Source: an uncultured Collinsella sp. (GTDB lineage Bacteria > Actinomycetota > Coriobacteriia > Coriobacteriales > Coriobacteriaceae). Taken from it: DNA of 8,804 bases. A program made the position numbers and the translations under genes. The notes under the pieces are model-generated. The model was not told where the DNA came from, ran no database searches, and saw nothing but the letters and a program-made list of their open reading frames with translations. The number at the start of each line of letters is the position of its first letter. Position 1 is the stretch's first letter. The DNA lies in assembly GCA_900556205.1 (NCBI GenBank), contig USNX01000038.1:1-8804 (forward strand). Reading direction: 5' to 3'. Shown piece after piece: positions 1 to 5,028 of this stretch.

Positions 1-95
1 TTTCGGATTGCCGTGCTCGGGGGAATCAGACAGCGCCCCTCGTGTTCGGCTTGGGTTAGCAGCTGGTCGATGAGCTGATCATTGCAATGGGTCAT
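1..95 (-). CDS. 5' part of an unrecognised minus-strand gene
   Basis: Reading leftward from ATG at 95-93 there is an open frame of 31 codons running off the left edge. The peptide begins MTHCNDQLIDQLLTQAEHEG and continues RCLIPPSTAIR. An AGGAGG Shine-Dalgarno (complement of 105-110) sits 9 nt before the ATG, which supports the start strongly despite the short fragment. The visible part looks like a helical N-terminus. In style it recalls N-termini of uncharacterised coriobacterial proteins, some of them AbiEi-like, but 31 residues cannot establish a family and no function is assigned. It is divergent from the plus-strand genes, and the tandem repeat at 151-172 lies in its upstream region. Confidence 0.65.
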   Translation of the reverse strand, partial: MTHCNDQLIDQLLTQAEHEGRCLIPPSTAIR

Positions 96-150
96 GAGCT
101 ACCGCCTCCTTTTGGGTAGCAAAAACGTATCAGCCGGAACTTGCCGCTCA

Positions 151-172
151 GCTGACCAAAAGCTGACCAAAA
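151..172. repeat. Perfect tandem 11-bp repeat upstream of the minus-strand gene
   Basis: GCTGACCAAAA occurs twice head-to-tail at 151-161 and 162-172. It lies about 55-75 bp upstream of the ATG at 95 of the minus-strand gene. The 11-bp period is close to one helical turn, which fits a double operator for a regulator binding one DNA face, but that role is inferred. No clear -35/-10 pair could be assigned. Confidence 0.55.
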
Positions 173-389
173 TCTAACCATGCAGGTAGATGGCCTTTTT
201 TCGGCGACATCTTTACATCCGAATCGGTGGGCGGTAATCGGCACCCGTGAATGGTAGCTAGTTATGAAGCCTTGGTAAGTTTCGGGACGTGTACTTTTTT
301 GAAAAAGAGCATTCTATCTGCTGTTTTGTGTTTCTGGATCGCATATTTGAAGGCATGTGATAAGGGCAGCGGACTGTCGCCTTGTATCT

Positions 390-562
390 GCGGAAACTGT
401 GTCCCGGATTCGACGTCCGGAATGGGATTCGTTTTCCGGTAGAAGTTTCAGCGGAAACCGCATCCCAGAATTCAGGCTCAGAGCGGGACGCGCTTTCCGG
501 ATGGCATGCTTGGCGGAAACTACGGCCCAGTTTTTGGCTCCAGAACGGGATACATTTTCCGG
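390..562. repeat. Three 50-bp symmetric (hairpin) repeats with 61-62 bp period
   Basis: Copies lie at 390-439, 451-500 and 513-562, separated by 11- and 12-bp spacers. Each starts GCGGAAAC and ends TTTCCGG. Within every copy CGGAAA at unit positions 2-7 pairs with TTTCCG at 44-49, and CCC at 14-16 pairs with GGG at 35-37, exactly symmetric about the unit centre. The sequences between these paired blocks vary, including compensating pairs such as ATTC/GAAT in copy 1 and TCCC/GGGA in copy 2. Constant length plus conserved pairing suggests a dispersed REP/BIME-like element or a structured RNA rather than coding sequence. The family is not one I can name. Confidence 0.75.
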
Positions 563-614
563 AACGGTCCACGTGCGGTGGTGTACCGCCCCTTTTCGTG
601 CTCCGCTTGTCGAA

Positions 615-670
615 TTACGTTATAGCTAGCCATATTATAGGAAGGTATAATATGGCTAGCTATAACGTAA
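615..670. repeat. Perfect 25-bp inverted repeat with 6-nt loop before the first ATPase gene
   Basis: Bases 615-639 are the exact reverse complement of 646-670, with loop GGAAGG at 640-645. Each arm contains the small palindrome GCTAGC (625-630 and 655-660). TATAAT occurs at 646-651 on the plus strand and mirrored at 634-639 on the minus strand, so a promoter -10 could sit at the dyad in either direction; no good -35 is seen. The palindrome ends one base before the ribosome binding site of the ATPase gene (GGAAGG, 672-677), and the loop repeats that same GGAAGG. It could be an operator, an RNA hairpin controlling translation, or a recombination end. The structure itself is certain; the role is inferred. 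Confidence 0.85.
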
Positions 671-685
671 AGGAAGGATGGCCCT

Positions 686-2077
686 ATGTTTATCGGAAGA
701 ACAGTGGAAATGTCCGAGCTCAATCGACTGTATGGCACGGGCTCCTTTGAAATGCCTGTGATTTACGGCCGCCGTCGTGTGGGTAAAACGCGCCTTATCA
801 CAGAGTTCATCCAAGGCAAGAAGGCTATTTACTTTCAAGCTCGTCGTACCAATGCGGAGGCAAACCTGCACGGCTTTAGCCAGGCGATACTTGCAGGCTC
901 GGTTGGTGCTGCAGGCGTGTCGTTTCGTAGTTTTGACGAGGCGTTCGATGCATTGGCCACCATGGCTCGAACGGAGCGTTTGATTGTCGTGATTGACGAG
1001 TATCCCTATCTCGCCCAATCGAATCCCGAGATCAGCTCGTTGCTGCAAGACAAGATCGATCACCTGTACAAAGAGACCAGGCTCATGCTTATCCTGTGCG
1101 GTTCGTCTCTTTCGTTTATGGAGGAACAGGTGTTGGGCTACGAGAGTCCACTATACGGTAGGCGAACGGCCCAGTTTAAGATCATGCCGCTCGATTTTAC
1201 GACGACCCTCGGCCTGTGGCAGAGCATGGGTCGCGAAGACGCTGCGGTTTGCTATGGCATGACGGGCGGCATTCCTGCATATATCGAGAAAGTCGATCCT
1301 GCCGCACCGCTCAAGGACAACATCAAACGTCTATTTCTTACTCCTACGGGCTATCTCTTTGAGGAGCCGAGTAACCTGCTATTGCAAGAGTGCCGCAATC
1401 CCGAGCAATATGATGCGATCGTGCAAGCAATTGCTCAGGGGCGCTCGAGGATCTCGGAGATTGCGAGCTCTACGGGAATCCCTGCGAGCAACGTAAAGAG
1501 CTATGTGGATAAGCTGGCGTCGCTTGGGATTGTCGAGCGCGAGCTGCCCCTAAACGAGACGAGCAATAAGCGAGCCGTGTATCTGCTGAGCGACCAGATG
1601 TTTAGGTTCTGGTACAAGTTTGTTCCGCAGAACATCGGGCTGATTCAAAACGATATGGCCGAGATGGCGTATAAGCGCATTGAGCCGCACGTATCGGATT
1701 ACATGGACACGGTCTTTGAGCTTATATGCAGGCAATACGTGTACGAACTCGCACGCGCGGGCCAGCTCGATGTGGTTCCGGCAAGCGTTGGGCGCTGGTG
1801 GGGGACGGATAATCGCACACATACGCAGGAAGAAATCGACTTGATTGTTGACGATGGCGAGGGCGCTGCGCTGTTTGCGGAGTGCAAATGGCGCAATGAA
1901 CCGGTAGGCGAGGATGTTCTGGAAAAGCTCGTGTACCGAAGCGAGCTCTTTAGGCGGCAGCATAAAAGCTGCGTGATCTTCTCGAAGCGTGGCTTTACGC
2001 AAGGATGTCAGGAAGCTGCGGCGAGCAGGGGAGATGCCAAGCTGATTTCGTTTGCCGAGATGTGCGAGCGGAGATAA
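686..2077 (+). CDS. AAA ATPase of the archaeal-ATPase/DUF234 type
   Basis: The product is 463 aa, the usual size for this family. It has a Walker A motif GRRRVGKT at residues 28-35, a Walker B segment LIVVIDEYPYL with D104/E105, and a sensor-like LILCGSS near 135-141. A winged-helix-like stretch at about 240-295 (RISEIASSTGIPASNVKSYV) is followed by a C-terminal domain with D385 in EEIDLIVDD and E399-C-K401, the D...ExK pattern of a degenerate PD-(D/E)XK nuclease fold typical of DUF234. Such proteins are cytoplasmic ATPases of unknown physiological role, common in archaea and in gut bacteria, and are often suspected of being mobile or toxin/defence related. The ATG at 686 has GGAAGG at 672-677, 8 nt upstream. 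Transcription probably starts in or near the palindrome at 615-670. No clear terminator is seen after the TAA, and the next gene has its own upstream repeats, so an operon with it is doubtful. Confidence 0.93.
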   Translation: MFIGRTVEMSELNRLYGTGSFEMPVIYGRRRVGKTRLITEFIQGKKAIYFQARRTNAEANLHGFSQAILAGSVGAAGVSFRSFDEAFDALATMARTERLIVVIDEYPYLAQSNPEISSLLQDKIDHLYKETRLMLILCGSSLSFMEEQVLGYESPLYGRRTAQFKIMPLDFTTTLGLWQSMGREDAAVCYGMTGGIPAYIEKVDPAAPLKDNIKRLFLTPTGYLFEEPSNLLLQECRNPEQYDAIVQAIAQGRSRISEIASSTGIPASNVKSYVDKLASLGIVERELPLNETSNKRAVYLLSDQMFRFWYKFVPQNIGLIQNDMAEMAYKRIEPHVSDYMDTVFELICRQYVYELARAGQLDVVPASVGRWWGTDNRTHTQEEIDLIVDDGEGAALFAECKWRNEPVGEDVLEKLVYRSELFRRQHKSCVIFSKRGFTQGCQEAAASRGDAKLISFAEMCERR

Positions 2078-2125
2078 CCAAGCACGCTCTGATGTGATGC
2101 TCGGAATGGGTCGCGCTAAGGATGC

Positions 2126-2240
2126 CAAGCGTAAAACCTTCAATGAAAATGGCGTAAAAACTACATCTGTCATGGCGTAAAAACTACATTGAAAGTAGCG
2201 TAAAATCAGCATTGAGAATGGCGTAATTTCGCATATCGCG
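2126..2240 (+). repeat. Five tandem 23-bp units upstream of the second ATPase gene
   Basis: Units lie at 2126-2148, 2149-2171, 2172-2194, 2195-2217 and 2218-2240 with no gaps. The second and third share their first 18 bases exactly (ATGGCGTAAAAACTACAT). The shared core is GCGTAA(AA), usually followed by a C and then CATTGA(A/G)A. The outer units are more degenerate, the last keeping mainly ATGGCGTAA. The array ends 22 bp before the ATG at 2263, so it occupies the promoter region. It looks like iteron-type binding sites for a repressor, perhaps the ATPase itself. A possible -35 TTGAGA (2212-2217) lies within the array but its -10 partner is poor. Confidence 0.85.
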
Positions 2241-2262
2241 TGATAGAGAGGGACGGCCGTCT

Positions 2263-3558
2263 ATGGATGCACCAAAGAGATTGACCCAAAAGGGATATAG
2301 GCCCCGGCTCATAGAGGAGCGCCTCGACACCCTTATGCGGGCGTTTGGCTGTGTGGAGATCAACGGCCCCAAATGGTGCGGCAAGACCTGGACGGCGCTC
2401 TCTCGCTCGGCGAGCGTCTCCAGGCTCGATGAGCCTGCGCAGCGTGCGGCGGCAGAGGTCGACCCAAGCCTGGCGCTCATCGGCGATGCGCCACACCTGG
2501 TCGATGAATGGCAGGAGGTGCCCGAGGTTTGGGATGCCGCCCGGCGTTTCGTGGACGCGAGCGGCAACGAACGGGGGACACTTTTGCTCACGGGCTCGAC
2601 CGCGCTCAAAAGCGAGGAGCGCAGCCATGTTCGTCATTCCGGCACGGGTAGGATCGCCCGTCTGTCAATGCGCCCCATGGCCCTGTGTGAGTCGGGCGAC
2701 GGCGAGCCGCTCGTGTCACTGGCAAGCCTCTTTAAGGGCGAGGATTTTGCCCCTCAGCGTCGCGAGAGCACGGTGGATGACGTCGCCCGCTGGTGCTGCA
2801 GGGGCGGTTGGCCTGCAAATCTTGGGCTTTCGGAAGATCTTGCGCGAGAGACGGCAAGCCAGTACGTGCACTCGGTGCTCGACGTCAACGTGCTGGACGA
2901 GGGCATGTCGCCCGAGCTTGCACACGGCCTTTTGCGAGCTCTTGCCATGAACGAGAGCCAGGCTGTCACGTACAAGACGCTCGTAAAGGACGCCTCGTAC
3001 GGTGAGGCGGGCCCCGACGAGAGGACCATCGCTGCGTACTTGGACCTCTTCAACAGGCTCAAGCTGACCGAGGGCCTGTGCGGATGGGAGCCGCCCATGC
3101 GCTCGAAGGCCCGCGTTCGCGTGCGCCCCAAGCGCTACTTCTGTGACCCGTCACTTGCGGCGGCGTTGCTGGGGGCTACCCCTGAGCGGCTGCTTGGCGA
3201 TATGCAAACGCTGGGGATGCTCTTTGAGAATCTCGTCCTGCGCGACGTGCGCGTGTTCCTTTCCACCTACGGCGGTGTCGACAACAGTGTCCATTATTTC
3301 CGAGATGAGAAGGGCCTTGAGGTCGATCTGATCGTTGAGCACGACGGGCGCTGGGGAGCCATCGAGGTCAAGCTGAGTGATGCGAAAGCAGACGATGGAG
3401 CGAGAAATCTCAAGGCGCTGGAGAGGAAAGTGCTCTCCAATCCTGCCGCCCAGAATGCCGCGCCGGCGTTTTTGGCGGTCGTGGTTGGAAAGGGGAGCAT
3501 TGCCTACACACGCGACGACGGCGTGGCGGTGATTCCCATGGCGGCACTTGGGGCGTAG
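2263..3558 (+). CDS. AAA ATPase of the AAA_14/DUF4143 class
   Basis: The product is 431 aa, a normal length for DUF4143 ATPases. It has a Walker A motif GPKWCGKT (residues 35-42), Walker B HLVDEWQ (D81/E82), sensor-like LLLTGSTAL (107-115) and the family-typical GRIARLSMRPMAL segment (129-141). The C-terminal DUF4143 region contains a LGMLFENLVLRDV helix, then D355 in GLEVDLIVE and E368-V-K370 in GAIEVKLS, again a PD-(D/E)XK-like signature. The start ATG has a purine-rich GAGAGGG at 2245-2251, 11 nt upstream, a slightly long but acceptable spacing. The biological role of this family is unknown. It is unrelated in detail to the preceding DUF234-type ATPase, and the two appear to be neighbours rather than duplicates. 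By eye its third codon positions are richer in G/C than those of the preceding gene. Confidence 0.93.
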   Translation: MDAPKRLTQKGYRPRLIEERLDTLMRAFGCVEINGPKWCGKTWTALSRSASVSRLDEPAQRAAAEVDPSLALIGDAPHLVDEWQEVPEVWDAARRFVDASGNERGTLLLTGSTALKSEERSHVRHSGTGRIARLSMRPMALCESGDGEPLVSLASLFKGEDFAPQRRESTVDDVARWCCRGGWPANLGLSEDLARETASQYVHSVLDVNVLDEGMSPELAHGLLRALAMNESQAVTYKTLVKDASYGEAGPDERTIAAYLDLFNRLKLTEGLCGWEPPMRSKARVRVRPKRYFCDPSLAAALLGATPERLLGDMQTLGMLFENLVLRDVRVFLSTYGGVDNSVHYFRDEKGLEVDLIVEHDGRWGAIEVKLSDAKADDGARNLKALERKVLSNPAAQNAAPAFLAVVVGKGSIAYTRDDGVAVIPMAALGA

Positions 3559-3636
3559 TGGTTTTGCGGGCGTGCCGTGCTTCCTTTACCGAAAATCCAT
3601 TTGGTAAACCAGATGCTCGCGGATAGAATAAAGTTG

Positions 3637-3671
3637 ACGGCAGCCCAAGGGTGATAGCTGGGCAGCGCCGT
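3637..3671 (-). terminator. Hairpin, possible terminator for minus-strand transcription
   Basis: ACGGC (3637-3641) pairs with GCCGT (3667-3671) and GCCCA (3643-3647) with TGGGC (3659-3663), leaving an 11-nt loop. Reading on the minus strand the hairpin is followed by CAACTTTATT, a weak T-rich tail. This orientation would end transcription from the putative small ORF at 3687-3785. On the plus strand no T-run follows, so it is a poor terminator for the upstream ATPase gene. Confidence 0.35.
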
Positions 3672-3686
3672 TGCTTGGTCAAGAGG

Positions 3687-3785
3687 TCAGTGCCTTAATG
3701 GCAGCGACTTGTTATGCTTCGAATGCTGCTTGAGTGCCTCGGAAAGTTCGATAAGCGCCGTGAAGAGCGAGACCAAAGCAACCAA
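3687..3785 (-). pseudogene. Possible small hydrophobic protein or its remnant
   Basis: The minus strand is open from 3830 to the TGA at 3689-3687 and encodes a stretch ending LVALVSLFTALIELSEAL plus a basic tail. The pattern is a short hydrophobic helix followed by K/H-rich residues, like bacterial single-helix small proteins or holin-like toxins. The only in-frame usual start is TTG at 3785-3783 (32 residues). No ATG or GTG and no clear ribosome binding site precede it. The open frame upstream runs into the terminator hairpin at 3806-3840, so a start may have been lost there. It may be a decayed gene or chance. Confidence 0.25.
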
Positions 3786-3805
3786 GAGCTCTACGAGCTC
3801 TGATG

Positions 3806-3851
3806 GGCCCGGGATGACCGCTGATTCAAGTCACCGGGCCTAAATCTTTTT
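3806..3851 (+). terminator. Rho-independent terminator-like hairpin (left copy)
   Basis: GGCCCGG (3806-3812) pairs with CCGGGCC (3834-3840), and inside it TGAC (3815-3818) pairs with GTCA (3830-3833) across a 2-nt bulge. The loop is 11 nt and a TTTTT run follows at 3847-3851. It would end transcription coming from the DUF4143 ATPase gene and insulate the exonuclease gene. Its 40-nt body closely resembles the hairpin at 7501-7540, including loop bases. Confidence 0.65.
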
Positions 3852-4013
3852 CATGCATTTGAATAGAGCGGGCGATTCTCTTGGGGCCGTCTGCATGGCG
3901 TGCGACCAGCGCATGGTATTGCGCCCCGCTTTCATGTCCGCACGGGCGCCTATCCTTACGGCAATGTAGCCGCCTATGTAGCAAGCGGCATTTGACGGAG
4001 AAAGGCCCTAACC

Positions 4014-4748
4014 GTGTCAGCTGAAAAGACGCCGGGTATCTCGGCTATCGATACGACGAACTTTGCGCGCCAGATTGTGTTGGACTTTGAGTTTGCGCCG
4101 GTGCCAAAGCAGCGTCAGCGCCGTGGACTGCGCAACGAGATTATCGAGGTCGGCGCCGTCAAGCTCGATTACCACGGCAACGTTATGGGCGAGTTCTCGC
4201 AGTTTGTGCAGACGGAATTTACCGAAGGCGTTGCGTTTCCCGTCCGCGAGCTTACGGGGATATCGGCTGTGGATACCGCGATGGCCGATCCGCTCTATGT
4301 GGTGATCAAAAGGCTCAGCGATTGGGTCGGTCGCTACTCCGCCCAGATAGTTTGCTGGAGCGGGACGGATCGTCGACAGCTTTTGACCGAGTGCCAGGCA
4401 AAGCACATCGACCTTTCCGCATTTCCTACGGATTGGGCCGATCTGCAGGCGTTTTATACCTCGATCATGGACGTGGGCAGCCACGGGTGCGTCTCTTTGA
4501 GTGACGCGGCAACGTGGTTCGGCATCGAGTTCGACGAGTCGACGGGTCACGCCCACAGCGCCCTGGCCGATGCGCGCGTGACCGCTAAGCTGCTCAAGCA
4601 GATGATGGAGGGGGACTATCACGTGAGTCCGCGCGCCCAGGAAGTCCGCCAACGGTGGGGGATGGGCGAGCGAGCTCAGACGCGCCTTTCCAGCAAGTGC
4701 CCCGAGCTGGGCGACCTGCTGCTGAAGCTGAAGGCGGAGGGGAGGTAG
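4014..4748 (+). CDS. DEDDh 3'-5' exonuclease (DnaQ/KapD-like)
   Basis: The product is 244 aa with a single RNase-T/DnaQ-type exonuclease domain at about residues 18-200. Candidate metal-binding residues are D24 and E26 in IVLDFEF (motif I), D119 in CWSGTDRRQL (motif II), and H181 with D186 in HAHSALADA (motif III), so the DEDDh set is complete and the enzyme should be active. NEIIEVGAVKL and ELTGIS are further family hallmarks, closest in style to the KapD/ERI-1-like branch. It would trim DNA or RNA from 3' ends in the cytoplasm; the substrate cannot be read from sequence. The GTG start at 4014 is supported by GGAGAAAGG (3997-4005), 8 nt upstream. The stop TAG (4746-4748) lies only 4 nt before the start of the large downstream protein, whose Shine-Dalgarno is inside this gene, so the two are almost certainly co-transcribed and translationally coupled. 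It could also be a housekeeping exonuclease that happens to be adjacent. Confidence 0.92.
   Translation: MSAEKTPGISAIDTTNFARQIVLDFEFAPVPKQRQRRGLRNEIIEVGAVKLDYHGNVMGEFSQFVQTEFTEGVAFPVRELTGISAVDTAMADPLYVVIKRLSDWVGRYSAQIVCWSGTDRRQLLTECQAKHIDLSAFPTDWADLQAFYTSIMDVGSHGCVSLSDAATWFGIEFDESTGHAHSALADARVTAKLLKQMMEGDYHVSPRAQEVRQRWGMGERAQTRLSSKCPELGDLLLKLKAEGR
4736..4745 (+). promoter_or_regulatory. Double Shine-Dalgarno within the exonuclease stop region
   Basis: GGAGG occurs twice in a row (4736-4740 and 4741-4745), 7 nt before the GTG at 4753 and overlapping the last codons of the exonuclease gene. This fixes GTG 4753 as the start of the downstream protein and implies translational coupling. The longer downstream frame beginning at GTG 4962 has no comparable site. 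Confidence 0.75.
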
Positions 4749-4752
4749 GCGG

Positions 4753-5028
4753 GTGCCCGTTGGGCGCAAGCAGAAGGAATGGTTGCGGGAAGGATTCCAG
4801 AATCAGCATCAGAGGGCTGTGCTTGAGATGCTATTCAAGGACACGCTGACGCCCGCCGAGACCAAGCGGGTCAAGAGCGTGGACATCGAAATGGCTTCCA
4901 TTATCGAAGAGCGGCTTGCTAACATGATTCGCTGGACGGATAGGCAGAGACCCGTGACGCTGTGTGCGTTATCGTGCACAATGAGGTGTATAGGCTGCCA
5001 GTGGCGAACTATCCCGACGAGGTTCTGA
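4753..5028 (+). CDS. N-terminal fragment of the large membrane-associated protein (frameshifted)
   Basis: This frame starts at GTG 4753 behind a strong double GGAGG and encodes 91 residues. About the first 66 (MPVGRKQKEWLREGFQNQHQ through IRWTDRQR) look like genuine charged helical protein. After about base 4950 the frame reads cysteine-rich nonsense (VTLCALSC...) and stops at 5028. At the same point the -1 frame opens into the long 4962-7487 reading frame, and the joined protein would be about 911 aa. I therefore read this as the true N-terminus of that protein, separated by one missing nucleotide near 4947-4955. The causes could be a real mutation, an assembly error or, less likely, programmed frameshifting. 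Confidence 0.7.
   Translation: MPVGRKQKEWLREGFQNQHQRAVLEMLFKDTLTPAETKRVKSVDIEMASIIEERLANMIRWTDRQRPVTLCALSCTMRCIGCQWRTIPTRF

Larger units (their letters stand above)
96..685. other. Repeat-rich intergenic region without a convincing gene
   Basis: These 590 bases separate the divergent gene at the left edge from the first ATPase gene. Open frames of 60-120 codons exist on both strands, but they lack good ribosome binding sites and largely translate the 50-bp repeats at 390-562, so I do not call them genes. The recognisable contents are the tandem 11-mer (151-172), the three 50-bp symmetric repeats (390-562) and the long palindrome (615-670). Between 181 and 389 I see AT-rich patches, including a TTTTTTGAAAAA stretch near 294-305, but no feature I can support. 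Confidence 0.6.
3559..4013. other. Gene-poor gap between ATPase and exonuclease genes
   Basis: These 455 bases hold a hairpin at 3637-3671, a possible small minus-strand ORF or remnant (3687-3785), and a plus-strand terminator-like hairpin at 3806-3851. From 3852 to 3996 I see nothing I can support beyond short direct repeats (ATGTAGC twice around 3964-3982). The ribosome binding site of the exonuclease gene ends the region. The exonuclease promoter should lie between 3852 and 3990 but I could not pick a convincing -35/-10 pair. Confidence 0.5.

Noticed and set aside
390..562. CRISPR array
   Set aside because: Three 50-bp repeats with 11-12 bp spacers do not fit CRISPR geometry; repeats are divergent and internally symmetric, and no cas gene is present.
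575..597. Terminator from GCGGT...ACCGC followed by CCCCTTTT
   Set aside because: A 5-bp stem and only four T residues, with no gene upstream on the plus strand to terminate.
251..750. Several 60-120 codon open frames on both strands
   Set aside because: They run through the 50-bp repeats and the palindrome, have no good ribosome binding sites and overlap one another; they are explained by the repeats.
2126..2240. CRISPR array or plasmid replication iterons
   Set aside because: There are no spacers between the 23-bp units and no replication initiator gene nearby; a promoter-region binding array fits better.
3842..3986. Minus-strand open frame of 48 codons ending in CMKKI and a TAG at the left terminator
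   Set aside because: No ribosome binding site, its only in-frame ATGs lie in the last two-thirds, it lacks a recognisable protein pattern, and it overlaps the region where the exonuclease promoter should lie.
4017..4769. Minus-strand open frame of 250 codons opposite the exonuclease gene
   Set aside because: It mirrors the exonuclease gene almost exactly; the plus-strand frame has a complete DEDDh motif set and a good start, so this is a shadow.
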